DNA of 64,000 bases from Syntrophales bacterium (lineage in GTDB: Bacteria; Desulfobacterota; Syntrophia; Syntrophales; UBA2210): assembly GCA_023230565.1 (NCBI GenBank), contig JALNXD010000009.1, forward strand, positions 26,855-90,854, read 5' to 3'. Position 1 is the stretch's first letter, and each line of letters begins with the position of its first letter. The notes below the pieces were generated by a model that saw only the letters and a program-made list of their open reading frames with translations, made no database searches and was not told where the DNA came from. Both the position numbers and the translations under genes were made by a program. Below, one piece after another: positions 39,384 to 48,785 of the stretch.

Positions 39384-39677
39384 CTACATTTTTTCTTCCA
39401 CAGATCGTACTTTGCCCTCGAGGCGGCCCGAGGCATTCTCACGGTAATCGGCTCTCAAGGAAAGATAAATACGGCCCGAATCCTTGCGAAGCTCTTCGAA
39501 ACAACTGTTTACGAGAGCCATTACCTCCGGCCACTCCCCTTCTACACTCGTTCCCATCGGGCCGAGCGTATAGGGCAATCCGCTTTGCCTGATTATTCTC
39601 AACATTCCGGCCACATAAGGACTGACGCTTGTCCCCTTGTCAGTGGGAAAGATTGCAAAATCGACAACAACGCTCAC
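39384..39677 (-). CDS. MTH1187 / YqgV family thiamine-binding-like protein
   Basis: A 97-residue protein starting at GTG 39677 (SVVVDFAIFPTDKG), chosen because AAAGGAG lies eight bases upstream; further upstream ATG codons lack a ribosome site. The DFAIFPTDKGTSVSPYV start and the YTLGPMGTSVEGEWPEVM segment define the DUF77 family, small ferredoxin-like proteins that bind thiamine. It is convergent with glyS. Confidence 0.88.
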   Translation of the reverse strand: MSVVVDFAIFPTDKGTSVSPYVAGMLRIIRQSGLPYTLGPMGTSVEGEWPEVMALVNSCFEELRKDSGRIYLSLRADYRENASGRLEGKVRSVEEKM

Positions 39678-39886
39678 GGGATACTCTCCTTTCTTGCACA
39701 TGCTCCATGTTCTGCATCCAATGTTCAATGATGAGGGATTCACAATGAGGCCAATATGCTGCACTGAGCTTCATCCTTCAGAATTCTTCAATGAATAACG
39801 GCAATGCGCCTACTTAAAATCTTGTTTCTTGCCCTTTTACGTGATAGGATCCAATTGTATCATATCTGCCAAAGGAGAGGAAACAC

Positions 39887-40855
39887 ATGATTGACGAGGT
39901 AATGAAAGACTTTTATCGAATCGCCGTCCCCCTGCCCAACAGCCCCCTGAAGGAACTGAACTCCTACTTCATAAAAGGTGAGGATCGAAACCTCATCATC
40001 GATACCGGATTCAACCGCGCTGTCTGTTTCGAGGCCATGCAGGAAGGAATAGAAAAACTTGAAATCGATTTGATGAAAACCGATTTTTTCATTACCCATA
40101 TGCATGCCGATCACTCGGGCTTGGTTACCCGCCTTGCAACAGAGTCAAGCACGATCCATTTCAGCAGAATCGATTCCCAGGTTTTCAAGAGAGATGGCGG
40201 CTGGAATACGATGCTGGAATTTGCCGGGATTAACGGTTTTCCTGAAAATGAACTTATGAGAGCGCTGAACAACCACCCCGGTTTCAAGTACAGTCCCCAG
40301 ACAGTGCCGGACTTCAGCTTGATCGATGACGGCGATATAATCACAGTTGGCGATTACCGCCTTCAGTGTATTGCGACTCCGGGCCATACCCCGGGACATA
40401 TTTGTCTGTATGAAGCGGACAAAAAGGCATTTCTGTCGGGCGACCACATCCTTTATGACATCACGCCCCATATAGAATCCTGGGCCTATCAGATCAATTC
40501 GCTTCAAGATTATATCGACAGTCTTGAAAAAGTATATACCCTCGACGTCGATATCGTCCTTCCGGGACACCGGAACTTTTTTACCGATCTGAAAGGGCGG
40601 ATTGACGAGCTGAAAGAGCATCATGAAAGCCGGGCAAATGAAACCCTTGAGGTCCTTGGCCATGACCGCAAAAACGCCTATGAGATCGCGGCAGGCATGA
40701 CCTGGGACATCGATTGTGAAAGCTGGGACGTGTTTCCTATCGCCCAGAAATGGTTCGCAACAGGCGAGGCAATCGCCCACCTGAGATATCTTGAAAGCGA
40801 AGGAAGAGTAAAACGGAATACCGATTCAGAAATCGTCACATTTACGGCCGCATAG
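39887..40855 (+). CDS. MBL-fold metallo-hydrolase
   Basis: A 322-residue metallo-beta-lactamase fold protein. THMHADHSG supplies the HxHxDH metal site, PGHTPGHICLY the next His, and FLSGDHILYDITP the bridging Asp. The C-terminal third adds a helical, winged-helix-like extension seen in glyoxalase II-like LACTB2 relatives. Substrate unknown; thioester hydrolysis would suit the adjacent acyl-CoA genes. GGAGAGGAAACAC precedes the ATG. Confidence 0.88.
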   Translation: MIDEVMKDFYRIAVPLPNSPLKELNSYFIKGEDRNLIIDTGFNRAVCFEAMQEGIEKLEIDLMKTDFFITHMHADHSGLVTRLATESSTIHFSRIDSQVFKRDGGWNTMLEFAGINGFPENELMRALNNHPGFKYSPQTVPDFSLIDDGDIITVGDYRLQCIATPGHTPGHICLYEADKKAFLSGDHILYDITPHIESWAYQINSLQDYIDSLEKVYTLDVDIVLPGHRNFFTDLKGRIDELKEHHESRANETLEVLGHDRKNAYEIAAGMTWDIDCESWDVFPIAQKWFATGEAIAHLRYLESEGRVKRNTDSEIVTFTAA

Positions 40856-41249
40856 TTCAAGGCTTCGGGCAGTATCACAGCATGCCGGCGGCATTTATTT
40901 GACGCCCTTCGAACCATAAAGTGGCGGGCAGGCGATACCGAACCACTCCAATATGCCTTCTGCAACGCCTGTATCCGCAGTATCTCACATGCACATATAA
41001 AAAAGATGCTCCTCTATTTTGAGCCGGGATTCGCCTCGTCGACGCGAGGCAGTCCGCTTTACCGGGTATATCCCGAAACACGCCGGGAAACTCGTTGAGG
41101 CACAGACGGCAATAATAGAAAAAAGCAACGCTCGTGAATTGCAAAACCGGGCATCACCTCTGAAGAAAAGCAGTTCCCTTCCCATTATCCGGGGGGAAAC
41201 GGACTGACCGGAAGCACATGCATCAGTAACCCAAAAAAGGAGGTAGCGC
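40856..41249. other. 394-bp gap before the acyl-CoA ligase gene
   Basis: No gene, repeat or convincing promoter recognised. Short open frames here have no ribosome sites and no family resemblance. Confidence 0.4.
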
Positions 41250-42764
41250 ATGAATATTGCAGATCTTTCAAGAAAAGAAATTGAACGATTCGGCGAACAC
41301 GTGTCTCTTATCTTCGAGGACCGCGAAATTACAAATGTAGAAATGCACAAAGACGCGGCCCGTCTGGGCAATGCACTGAAAGAACTGGGAGTTAAAAGGG
41401 GGGACCGTGTCATTATCCAGATGCCCAACTGTCCGGAAGTAGTGCAAAGTTTTCACGCAGTCTACAGTATCGGCGCCGTTGTCGTGCCGATCAATTTCCT
41501 CGTGGGGGATGCTGAAACCGCCTACATTTATCAGGACACCGGTGCAGAAACCATCATCAGCTCTTCGGAATTTTTGCCAAAAATAGAAATCTGCCGGAAA
41601 GAGGCGCCGGCCGTCAAACATGTGATCCTTATCAACGAAGCTTCCCCGGCACAAAATGCTGTCCTTTCATATCGTGAACTCCTCAAAAAAAGTTCAGAAC
41701 AACTGGAAATAGAAAAGACGGATGATGACGATCTTGCCGCGCTGATCTATACGGCGGGGACGACGGGAAATCCGAAAGGGGTCATGCACACTCACGGAAG
41801 TCTCTACTCAAATGCAAAAATGCAGCTGGATACCGTCGAGCTTTCGCCGGGCATCGTCACAGTGAGCGTCCTGCCCCTTTGCCACTCTTACGGAATTGCC
41901 AGCATGAATTATGGTGCCCTTCTCGGCGGGGGAAAAACGGTACTTCTGCAATCCTTCGATCTGGAAAAGGTCTTTGCCGCAATCGAAAAATACAAAGCCG
42001 AAGGCATGGCCGCCGTTCCCACCATGTACATCTACATGCTTCTTTCTCCTCAGCTTCTGAACTACGACATACGCTCGATGAAATTCTGGACCTGCGGTTC
42101 GGCACCTCTCACGCTCGATACGTGGAACAATTTCAAAGAGAAATTCGGATTTGAAATCAGCGAAGGTTGGGGTCTCACGGAAGCGGGCGCCAACAATTCG
42201 GTCAATCCGCTGCAGGGAAAGAAAAAAGTCGGTTCCATTGGGCTTCCCATGAAGGGAACCACAATGAAGATAATAGATTTTTCAGGTAATGAGCTTCCGG
42301 ACGGCGAGGAAGGGGAAATCATCATTTCGGGGCCCATGCTGATGAAGGGCTACTGGAATAAACCCGCCGAAACCGCGGAGGTGCTCAAAGACGGCTGGCT
42401 GTACACAGGAGATATCGGGTACCGTGATGAAGAAGGATATTTCTTCATCACGGGGAGAAAAAAGGACATCATCATCAAAGGAGGAGAAAACATCGCGCCG
42501 AAAGAAATTGAAGAAGTGCTTTTCGCTCACCCCAAAGTTTCCGAGGCGGCCGTGATAGGGATAAAAGATGAAATCTTCGGCGAAAATATAAAAGCCTTTG
42601 TCGTCCTGATGCCTGGAGAAAAAGCGCAGCCCGAAGAACTCATCGCGCACTGCGCCGCAAAATTAAATAAATTCAAGCTTCCTAAAGAAGTTGAATTCAT
42701 AGATGCCCTGCCCAAGAATCTGGTCGGCAAGGTGTTGAAAAAAGAACTCAGGGAGCGGGGCTGA
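41250..42764 (+). CDS. Acyl-CoA synthetase (AMP-forming)
   Basis: A 504-residue ANL-family ligase that activates a carboxylic acid to its CoA thioester through an acyl-adenylate. The AMP-binding loop is YTAGTTGNPKGVMHTHG; EGWGLTEAGA is the second motif, YTGDIGYRDEEGYFFITGRKKD the hinge, and the acceptor lysine sits in PKNLVGKVLKKELRE. Substrate not readable. GGAGGTAGCGC precedes the ATG. It is convergent with a MaoC dehydratase. Confidence 0.93.
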   Translation: MNIADLSRKEIERFGEHVSLIFEDREITNVEMHKDAARLGNALKELGVKRGDRVIIQMPNCPEVVQSFHAVYSIGAVVVPINFLVGDAETAYIYQDTGAETIISSSEFLPKIEICRKEAPAVKHVILINEASPAQNAVLSYRELLKKSSEQLEIEKTDDDDLAALIYTAGTTGNPKGVMHTHGSLYSNAKMQLDTVELSPGIVTVSVLPLCHSYGIASMNYGALLGGGKTVLLQSFDLEKVFAAIEKYKAEGMAAVPTMYIYMLLSPQLLNYDIRSMKFWTCGSAPLTLDTWNNFKEKFGFEISEGWGLTEAGANNSVNPLQGKKKVGSIGLPMKGTTMKIIDFSGNELPDGEEGEIIISGPMLMKGYWNKPAETAEVLKDGWLYTGDIGYRDEEGYFFITGRKKDIIIKGGENIAPKEIEEVLFAHPKVSEAAVIGIKDEIFGENIKAFVVLMPGEKAQPEELIAHCAAKLNKFKLPKEVEFIDALPKNLVGKVLKKELRERG

Positions 42765-42880
42765 TATGCCCTCCCCGGCGGCGGCGCCGTATGACAGGGA
42801 TTTTGAATTGCTCTTCCATAAGGCAGAAATGGCGGACTCGCAATCGTTATAAAACCTGCGATTTGAAATGGTTGGGAAAA

Positions 42881-42934
42881 ATAGAAGACAGAAACCGGAA
42901 CCTTCAATGCCTTTTTCCTGTCTCTGTCTTCTAT
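42881..42934. repeat. Long near-perfect hairpin between convergent genes
   Basis: A 20-bp stem with two mismatches (42881-42900 pairing with 42915-42934) around a 14-base loop. There is no U-tract, so it is not a standard terminator. It lies between the ligase and the maoC-like gene and may be a further palindromic element. Confidence 0.55.
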
Positions 42935-43006
42935 GAAATGACGTATGGAAATTCAGTCGTGCCCGTTATCGCCTCTTTTTTCACACGCGAAACCGGCGTA
43001 TACACA

Positions 43007-43456
43007 TTATATAAATATCATGCCGAGCGCTTCCGCAATACATGCGGGCTTATCCTGACCCTGAATCTCGATCGTGTGAGTGGTCGTCATAAGATACCTT
43101 CCGTTTCCTTTATCCTCGAAACCGCTTAATACGATCCGATCCCGAATTTTGGAACCCGAGAGCACCGGATTGAGAAATCTCACCTTATTCAGCCCGTAGT
43201 TGACCGACATTTTCGCTTCATCAAAATGGATGGGCATTTGATAACTGAAAAAAGGTATGTGAGAAAGAGTCAGAAAACCGTGCGCGATCGTCTGACCGAA
43301 GGGTCCTTTGGCGGCCTTGTCCACATCAACATGAATCCACTGGTGATCGGCGGTACATTCTGCAAACTGATTTATCTGACCCTGGTTAATCTCTTTCCAA
43401 TCCGAAAGAAATACTTCCTGCCCCACCATTTTTTTCACTTCCTCTATCGACGCCAT
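43007..43456 (-). CDS. MaoC family dehydratase
   Basis: A 149-residue single hot-dog domain. The catalytic motif is clear: AECTADHQWIHVD supplies Asp and His, followed by AAKGPFGQTIAHGFLTLS. Such proteins are (R)-specific enoyl-CoA hydratases. It starts at 43456 with GGAAGGAGAAAACGT upstream and lies opposite the acyl-CoA ligase. Its substrate is unknown, but it fits the acyl-CoA theme of the window. Confidence 0.9.
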   Translation of the reverse strand: MASIEEVKKMVGQEVFLSDWKEINQGQINQFAECTADHQWIHVDVDKAAKGPFGQTIAHGFLTLSHIPFFSYQMPIHFDEAKMSVNYGLNKVRFLNPVLSGSKIRDRIVLSGFEDKGNGRYLMTTTHTIEIQGQDKPACIAEALGMIFI

Positions 43457-43548
43457 ACGTTTTCTCCTTCCAATGAATAATTAACAACCATGAATATTCC
43501 TTGAATATCAGGTACCCGCCTAAAGTCAAGCACATTAATCGGCAAATC

Positions 43549-43566
43549 GGGGACGGGTTCACATTT
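43549..43566 (+). repeat. Solitary REP arm
   Basis: One copy of GGGGACGGGTTCACATTT without an opposite arm nearby. It lies in the 527-bp gene-free stretch 43457-43983, where I otherwise see only the two hairpins at 43921-43982. Confidence 0.8.
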
Positions 43567-43920
43567 ACCTTCATAGTTATATTCGGCCGTCCCCTTGATG
43601 TATCGCAGACAGCCCGGTTTGAAACCAATCCGACACTCACACGCGACTACTTGAAACGGGCGCTATTTATACCGTAATAATTCAGTATTAAAATTTATCG
43701 ACAATTGAAGTAATATACTCCGGCAATGTCCAGGTACAGAATGTGTGTGCGAACCGGAAATTTTCAAAGAGTCAATCCGTCTCCGTTTCACAATACATTC
43801 CTGAACGGATTTTAACCCGCGCGACACTTGCAAAAGCGGTAAAAAACTAACAGACGCCTCCTCCTGCTTACGCCTGAACCAAAATCCAAGTTATTCAATA
43901 CCGCATCTACAAGGCCCCCA

Positions 43921-43982
43921 CGGCTCGGCCGGCACGCGAGCCGATGAAGGAACCTCAGAACCCTCCCTGCAGGTTCCTTCAT
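43921..43982. repeat. Two tandem perfect hairpins next to the RAYT unit
   Basis: CGGCTCG (43921-43927) / CGAGCCG (43937-43943) and, directly after, a 12-bp stem ATGAAGGAACCT (43944-43955) / AGGTTCCTTCAT (43971-43982). The REP arm that opens the transposase unit starts 2 bp later. Possible recognition structures for a single-strand transposase, or a terminator block. Confidence 0.6.
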
Positions 43983-43983
43983 T

Positions 43984-44753
43984 AATTGGGGACGGGTTCA
44001 CATTTCATTGCTACCCCGTTATTTTGAAAGGATTTCACATGACACGACACGCACGGCAAGCACTCCCTGACATTCCATATCACATAGTAAACAGGGGAAA
44101 TAATCATCAAAAAATATTTTTCGATGGCGATGACTATTATTTCTTTTTTAATGCCATTAAATCGGCCAAGGAGCAGTATCCCTGCAAAATATACAGTTTT
44201 GCATTTATGACCAATCATATACATCTGCTTATCGAACCGGTTGAAAGCGGGCATAATCTCGCTTCATTCATAAAGCAGGTATCGCAGCGCCATGGTCAGT
44301 ACATCAACAAACGGTATGAAAGAACGGGAACACTATGGGAAGGCAGGTTTAAAAGCAGCCCAATCTCGACAGATGCGTATTTGCTGGCATGCTGCCGTTA
44401 TATCGAAATGAATCCTGCACGTGCCGGATTGACAGACAGGCCTGAAGACTATAAATACAGCAGCTACAGATCAAAAATAGGAATACGTAATTGTAATGTG
44501 CTCGATTCCGACCCGCTTTATGAATCGTTCGGATCAACCAGCACGGAACGGCAGCAGAAATATCGTCAATGGTTTCAGGAAAGCGTAGAAATTGAGGAAT
44601 GGGATCACATCAGGTACGCGATCAAGAGGAACTGGCCTTACGGAAATGACGGGTTCAAAAAGAAGCTGGAAGACACTATGGGCTATACGTTTGAAATTAA
44701 AAAAGCGGGGCGAAAACCGGAAAATAAATATTAATGTGAACCCGTCCCCGATT
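43984..44753 (+). mobile_element. RAYT transposase unit bounded by inverted REP arms
   Basis: AATTGGGGACGGGTTCACATT at the left end (from 43984) is matched by the inverted AATGTGAACCCGTCCCCGATT at the right end (to 44753), differing by one base in the terminal AATT. One Y1/REP-type transposase gene fills the inside, and its stop codon touches the right arm. The arms are the same sequence as the palindromes at 46.5-57.5 kb, so this is a good candidate for the source element. Confidence 0.75.
44039..44734 (+). CDS. REP-associated tyrosine transposase (RAYT, Y1_Tnp superfamily)
   Basis: A 231-residue IS200-like HUH transposase. FMTNHIHLLIEP is the HxH metal motif. GQYINKRYERTGTLWEGRF, LACCRYIEMNPARAGL and DYKYSSYR are typical of the RAYT branch, whose tyrosine nicks single-stranded hairpins. 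AAAGGA lies upstream of ATG 44039; a TTG 15 bp earlier is less likely. The gene is intact. It sits between inverted copies of the REP arm, and its TAA (44732-44734) runs into the right arm. Confidence 0.93.
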   Translation: MTRHARQALPDIPYHIVNRGNNHQKIFFDGDDYYFFFNAIKSAKEQYPCKIYSFAFMTNHIHLLIEPVESGHNLASFIKQVSQRHGQYINKRYERTGTLWEGRFKSSPISTDAYLLACCRYIEMNPARAGLTDRPEDYKYSSYRSKIGIRNCNVLDSDPLYESFGSTSTERQQKYRQWFQESVEIEEWDHIRYAIKRNWPYGNDGFKKKLEDTMGYTFEIKKAGRKPENKY

Positions 44754-44787
44754 ATAGTAAAATAATTTTTTTTAAGGGTGACGTAAC

Positions 44788-45597
44788 GTGACCGGAATTT
44801 ACTCGCACAGAAATTTTTATTCCCGTTTTGTGTCGCCACGCACTGTCGATGTGTGGACGCCCCCCGACTATGATCTTCCAAAAGGGCGCCGCTTTCCAGT
44901 AATGTACGTGCACGACGGGCAAAATTTATTCGATCCGGATCTGTCTTCTTCAGGCGACGCATGGGAACTTGACAAGGCGATGCGCCTGCTTATATCCGAA
45001 AACAGGGTGCGGCCCGCTATTGTTGTGGGAATATGGAACACTGAAGAGCGCATGCGCGAGTACCTGCCCAATAAACCGTTTTATCCGCCTCATGCCGCTG
45101 AAATCAGCAGAGATATCGAGCATTATTACGGAGGCCCTCCCCTTGCAGATTCCTACCTCCGCTTTCTCACTGAAGAGCTGAAACCCTTTATCGATACGCA
45201 TTACCCTACAGAGTCCGGCCGGGACGATACCTTCATAATGGGCTCCAGCATGGGGGCACTTGTTTCTCTTTATGCGTTTTGCGAATACTCCGACACCTTT
45301 TCAGGCGCGGCCTGCATGTCGACCCACTGGCCGGCAGTGCATGCCGTGTTTCGGGACTATCTTACCGCATCGCTGCCCTTACCCGAGAGACGCAGAATTT
45401 ATTTCGATTACGGCACAGAAACTCTCGACCGCGAATATGAACCTTTTCAGAGACAGGTGGATGAAATCGTTGCGCAGGCCGGCTATGAGCACGAAAAGAA
45501 CTGGATTACCCGCCGATTCGAAGGAGCGGATCATTCGGAGTTCTCCTGGCGCTTTCGGGCGCATGTCCCTCTCACTTTTCTTCTCGGAACGAAATAA
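44788..45597 (+). CDS. Esterase, alpha/beta hydrolase (PF00756 type)
   Basis: A 269-residue esterase of the enterochelin-esterase/antigen-85 fold. PVMYVHDGQNLFDP is the family start, GSSMGALVSLYAF the nucleophile elbow (Ser about 154), and GADHSEFSW carries the catalytic His. There is no signal peptide, so it acts in the cytoplasm. Starts with GTG at 44788 after AAGGGTGAC. It is convergent with the fucose synthase gene, 2 bp between stops. The natural ester is unknown. Confidence 0.87.
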   Translation: MTGIYSHRNFYSRFVSPRTVDVWTPPDYDLPKGRRFPVMYVHDGQNLFDPDLSSSGDAWELDKAMRLLISENRVRPAIVVGIWNTEERMREYLPNKPFYPPHAAEISRDIEHYYGGPPLADSYLRFLTEELKPFIDTHYPTESGRDDTFIMGSSMGALVSLYAFCEYSDTFSGAACMSTHWPAVHAVFRDYLTASLPLPERRRIYFDYGTETLDREYEPFQRQVDEIVAQAGYEHEKNWITRRFEGADHSEFSWRFRAHVPLTFLLGTK

Positions 45598-45599
45598 AA

Positions 45600-46532
45600 T
45601 TATCCGCTTCTGCGGCTCTCATACCACTCGATCGTCTTTTGCAGCCCTTCGCGGAAATCGGTTTTCGCCTTGAAACCTATTTTCCTCAATGCCATGTGCG
45701 TATCGAGCATTCGCCGCGGCTGTCCGTCCGGTTTCGATTCATCCCATAGTATTTTGCCTTCATACCCTGTGAGTTCCACAATCAGCTCCGTCAAATCGCG
45801 GATCGATATCTCGAATCCGGCTCCGATATTCATGGGTTCGCTCTCGTTGTACCGCTCCATTGCAAGAACAATCGCTTCCGCCGCGTCCTCTACATAGAAA
45901 AACTCGCGAGTGGCTCTTCCCGTGCCCCAGACGACCACTTCCTCTGCGCCCGCTCTTTTTGCATCAACACACTTTTTGATAAGCGCAGGAATTACGTGAG
46001 ACGAGCGGGGATCGAAATTATCGCCGGGCCCATAAAGATTCACGGGAAGCAAGAAAATGGAATTAAAACCGTATTGACGCCGATATGACTGGGACTGGAC
46101 CAGCATCATCTTTTTTGCCAGGCCGTAAGGGGCGTTGGTCTCCTCAGGATAGCCGTTCCATAAATCCGCCTCCTTGAACGGTACCGGCGTAAATTTCGGA
46201 TATGCACAAATGGTTCCTATTGCGACAAATTTTTCGATGCTGCGCAGGTACCCTTCGTGGATGAGCTGTACACCCATCATCAAATTATCATAAAAAAGCG
46301 TCGCGGGATTTTCCTGATTGAATCCTATCCCCCCCACTCTGGCGGCAAGATGAATCACGATATCCGGCGCAAGATCTTCATACATCCGCACGATATCGGT
46401 CTTGCTCGTCAGGTTATAATCAGGCAGATCCGCAACGGCAACATTCTTATAACCTTTGCCTTCAAGATTTCTGATCAGATGGGTTCCGAGAAATCCCTTT
46501 CCCCCTGTCACTGCAATTCGTTTCTCCTTCAT
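45600..46532 (-). CDS. fcl: GDP-L-fucose synthase
   Basis: A 310-residue SDR enzyme that epimerises and reduces GDP-4-keto-6-deoxymannose to GDP-L-fucose. GGKGFLG is the dinucleotide loop; [11 protein letters not shown] has the Tyr-x3-Lys pair and GTICAYPK the Ser/Thr region. The ATG at 46532 is chosen over two GTG codons immediately upstream; its GAGGTG ribosome site lies partly inside the REP palindrome arm. gmd, the preceding step, is directly upstream, separated only by REP sequence. Confidence 0.93.
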   Translation of the reverse strand: MKEKRIAVTGGKGFLGTHLIRNLEGKGYKNVAVADLPDYNLTSKTDIVRMYEDLAPDIVIHLAARVGGIGFNQENPATLFYDNLMMGVQLIHEGYLRSIEKFVAIGTICAYPKFTPVPFKEADLWNGYPEETNAPYGLAKKMMLVQSQSYRRQYGFNSIFLLPVNLYGPGDNFDPRSSHVIPALIKKCVDAKRAGAEEVVVWGTGRATREFFYVEDAAEAIVLAMERYNESEPMNIGAGFEISIRDLTELIVELTGYEGKILWDESKPDGQPRRMLDTHMALRKIGFKAKTDFREGLQKTIEWYESRRSG

Positions 46533-46537
46533 CACCA

Positions 46538-46636
46538 CACCTCAATTGGGGACGGGTTCACATTTCCTGCGAGAAATGTGAACCCGTCCCCAATTGAGGT
46601 GAATTTCCCGCGGGAAATGTGAACCCGTCCCCGATT
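46538..46636. repeat. REP cluster between gmd and fcl
   Basis: A palindrome at 46538-46601 (arm plus inverted arm around a short loop), followed by a third arm at 46611-46636. It fills the whole gap between the gmd stop (46638) and the fcl ribosome site. Confidence 0.92.
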
Positions 46637-46637
46637 T

Positions 46638-47672
46638 CTATAACCTGCTATTTCCGTTTCCGGTGGCCGGATAGCCTGCATCAACCAGGGTTTTTTCTTT
46701 TTTCGCCTGATCAAGATCGAAATCGATCATCATATCTATAAGCGCATGGAAGCTGGTTTTCGGCGTCCACCCGAGAGCGCGCCGCGCCTTCGATGAGTCT
46801 CCCAGAAGCACGTCTACTTCCGTGGGTCTGAAATACCTTGGATCGATCTTTACATATTCATCAAAATCAAGATCGAGCCGGTTGAATACCTCCATGACAA
46901 AATCGCGCACCGAATGAGTTTCCCCTGTGGCGATTACATAATCGTCGGGGCTGTCCTCCTGCAGCATCAGCCACATGGCCTCCACATAATCGCCTGCAAA
47001 GCCCCAGTCCCGCTTGGCATCGAGATTCCCGAGATAAAGGGCGTCCTGCAGCCCCATTTTAATTCGGGTAGCGGCACGTGTGATCTTTCTTGTAACAAAC
47101 GTTTCCCCGCGCCGGGGCGATTCATGATTAAAAAGGATTCCGTTTGCGGCAAAAATAGTGTAGGCCTCCCGATAGTTTTTCGCTACATAGTAGGCGTAGA
47201 CTTTCGCTGCCGCATAGGGACTCTGAGGCTGGAACGGCGTCAACTCGCTCTGCGGAGGAGGCGCCGCCCCGAACATCTCGCTTGATGAAGCCTGATAAAA
47301 TTTTGCCTTGACGCCTGATTTGCGAATCGCTTCCAGAAGCCTGATGGTTCCCAGACCCGTTACATCTCCCGTATACTCCGGAAGATCGAAGCTTACTCGC
47401 ACATGACTCTGGGCGCCCAGGTGATAGATCTCATCGGGATTAATTGAGTAAAGAAGACTTACCAGATGGGATGAAACGGACAGATCTCCGTAATGAAGAT
47501 ACATTCGCGCCTTTGGATCGTGAAAATCGGTATAGAGATGATCGATCCGTTCCGTATTAAAGGTACTGGATCGGCGAATCATGCCGTGAACCTCATACCC
47601 CTTCGACAACAAGAACTCAGCCAGATACGATCCGTCCTGACCTGTAATACCGGTAATCAGCGCACGCTTCAT
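46638..47672 (-). CDS. gmd: GDP-mannose 4,6-dehydratase
   Basis: A 344-residue SDR enzyme making GDP-4-keto-6-deoxymannose. [17 protein letters not shown] is the canonical start, SSSEMFG and [12 protein letters not shown] the catalytic Ser/Thr and Tyr-Lys regions, and [19 protein letters not shown] a family signature. With fcl downstream it yields GDP-L-fucose. REP clusters flank it on both sides (46538-46636, 47693-47765). Confidence 0.97.
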   Translation of the reverse strand: MKRALITGITGQDGSYLAEFLLSKGYEVHGMIRRSSTFNTERIDHLYTDFHDPKARMYLHYGDLSVSSHLVSLLYSINPDEIYHLGAQSHVRVSFDLPEYTGDVTGLGTIRLLEAIRKSGVKAKFYQASSSEMFGAAPPPQSELTPFQPQSPYAAAKVYAYYVAKNYREAYTIFAANGILFNHESPRRGETFVTRKITRAATRIKMGLQDALYLGNLDAKRDWGFAGDYVEAMWLMLQEDSPDDYVIATGETHSVRDFVMEVFNRLDLDFDEYVKIDPRYFRPTEVDVLLGDSSKARRALGWTPKTSFHALIDMMIDFDLDQAKKEKTLVDAGYPATGNGNSRL

Positions 47673-47692
47673 GTTGAAACACTCCTTTGCGG

Positions 47693-47765
47693 TTAATTGG
47701 GGACGGGTTCACATTTCCCTCAGTTTAGATTTCAAAGAGGGAAATGTGAACCCGTCCCCAATTAA
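47693..47765. repeat. REP palindrome between galE and gmd
   Basis: The cleanest copy: perfect 29-bp arms around the 15-base loop AGTTTAGATTTCAAA. It contains the galE stop codon (47762-47764) and ends 7 bp before the AAGGAG of gmd. Confidence 0.95.
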
Positions 47766-48742
47766 ATTTGGTAGCCTTCGGGGTGGCGCCGGTGCCATTC
47801 CCAGGCAGACGAGACAATCGCCTTAAGGCTGTTGTAGCGCGGGTTCCAGTCCAGTTCCTTTCTGGCACGTTCCGATGATGCGATTAACACCGCCGGATCA
47901 CCCGCTCTTCTTCCGGCAAATTCCCATGGCACTTTCATCCCCGTCACCTCTTCCATGGTTCTCACCACCTGGAGATTTGAAAACCCTTTTCCGTTGCCGA
48001 GGTTATAGCAACTATGGGGGTTTTCGTCCAGTTTTTCGAGCGCCAAAACATGCGCTTCGGCCAGATCGATTACATGAATATAATCCCGTACACAGGTCCC
48101 GTCCTCTGTAGGGTAATCATTGCCAAAAATCGAAAGAGTTTCCCTCTGCCCCAGCAGGACCTGGGCCACAACCGGTATCAGGAGGGTTATCTTTCTATGG
48201 GCATCGCCAAGGCGCCCGCTCGCCCCTGCCGCGTTGAAATAGCGCAGAGCGCTGTACTTGATTCCGTGGGCCCGGTGATACCATTCAAGTATCCGCTCGT
48301 ACATGAGCTTCGATTCGCCGTATGGATTGACCGGAACCTGAGGATGCCCCTCGTCCACAGGCACATAGCAGGGCTCTCCGAAAGTGGCCGCGGTGGACGA
48401 AAAAATTATCCGGCTGCAGTCATGAGCGCGCATCGCGTCTAAAAGGGCAATCCCGTGTAATACATTATTCCGGAAGTACTTTCCTGGATCGGCCATGGAT
48501 TCTTCAACCTTCGTATCGGCCGCAAAATGGAGCACGCCGTCTATTGCGCATTCCCCGAATATCCGGTTCAAAAGGTCGCGGTCACCGTAATTTCCCTCAT
48601 AAAAGGGGATCCCCTCGGGCACTGCCTCCCGGTGTCCTTCCTGCAGATTATCCACCACTGCGACATCGTAGCCGTGACCGGTCAGAACTTCCACACATAC
48701 AGAACCGATATAGCCCGCACCCCCTGTCACCAATAATGTCAT
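47762..48742 (-). CDS. galE: UDP-glucose 4-epimerase
   Basis: A 326-residue SDR epimerase interconverting UDP-glucose and UDP-galactose. TGGAGYIGSVCVEVL is the NAD loop, FSSTAATFGEP carries the Ser/Thr, and VNPYGESKLMYE the Tyr-Lys pair; YNLGNGKGFSNLQVV and RRAGDPAVLIASSE are GalE-specific. The stop codon lies in the REP palindrome. The next gene upstream (48786) is 43 bp away. Confidence 0.93.
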   Translation of the reverse strand: MTLLVTGGAGYIGSVCVEVLTGHGYDVAVVDNLQEGHREAVPEGIPFYEGNYGDRDLLNRIFGECAIDGVLHFAADTKVEESMADPGKYFRNNVLHGIALLDAMRAHDCSRIIFSSTAATFGEPCYVPVDEGHPQVPVNPYGESKLMYERILEWYHRAHGIKYSALRYFNAAGASGRLGDAHRKITLLIPVVAQVLLGQRETLSIFGNDYPTEDGTCVRDYIHVIDLAEAHVLALEKLDENPHSCYNLGNGKGFSNLQVVRTMEEVTGMKVPWEFAGRRAGDPAVLIASSERARKELDWNPRYNSLKAIVSSAWEWHRRHPEGYQI

Positions 48743-48785
48743 AAAAAAAACCCTTTCTTCATCGCTCCCCTCTGACTGGCCTGGA

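Noticed and set aside
41019..41207. Short plus-strand open frame between the metallo-hydrolase and acyl-CoA ligase genes
   Set aside because: No ribosome site, no recognisable family and composition like non-coding sequence.
43457..43983. Hidden gene in the 527-bp stretch before the RAYT unit
   Set aside because: No frame of useful length with a ribosome site; only a REP arm and two hairpins are recognisable.
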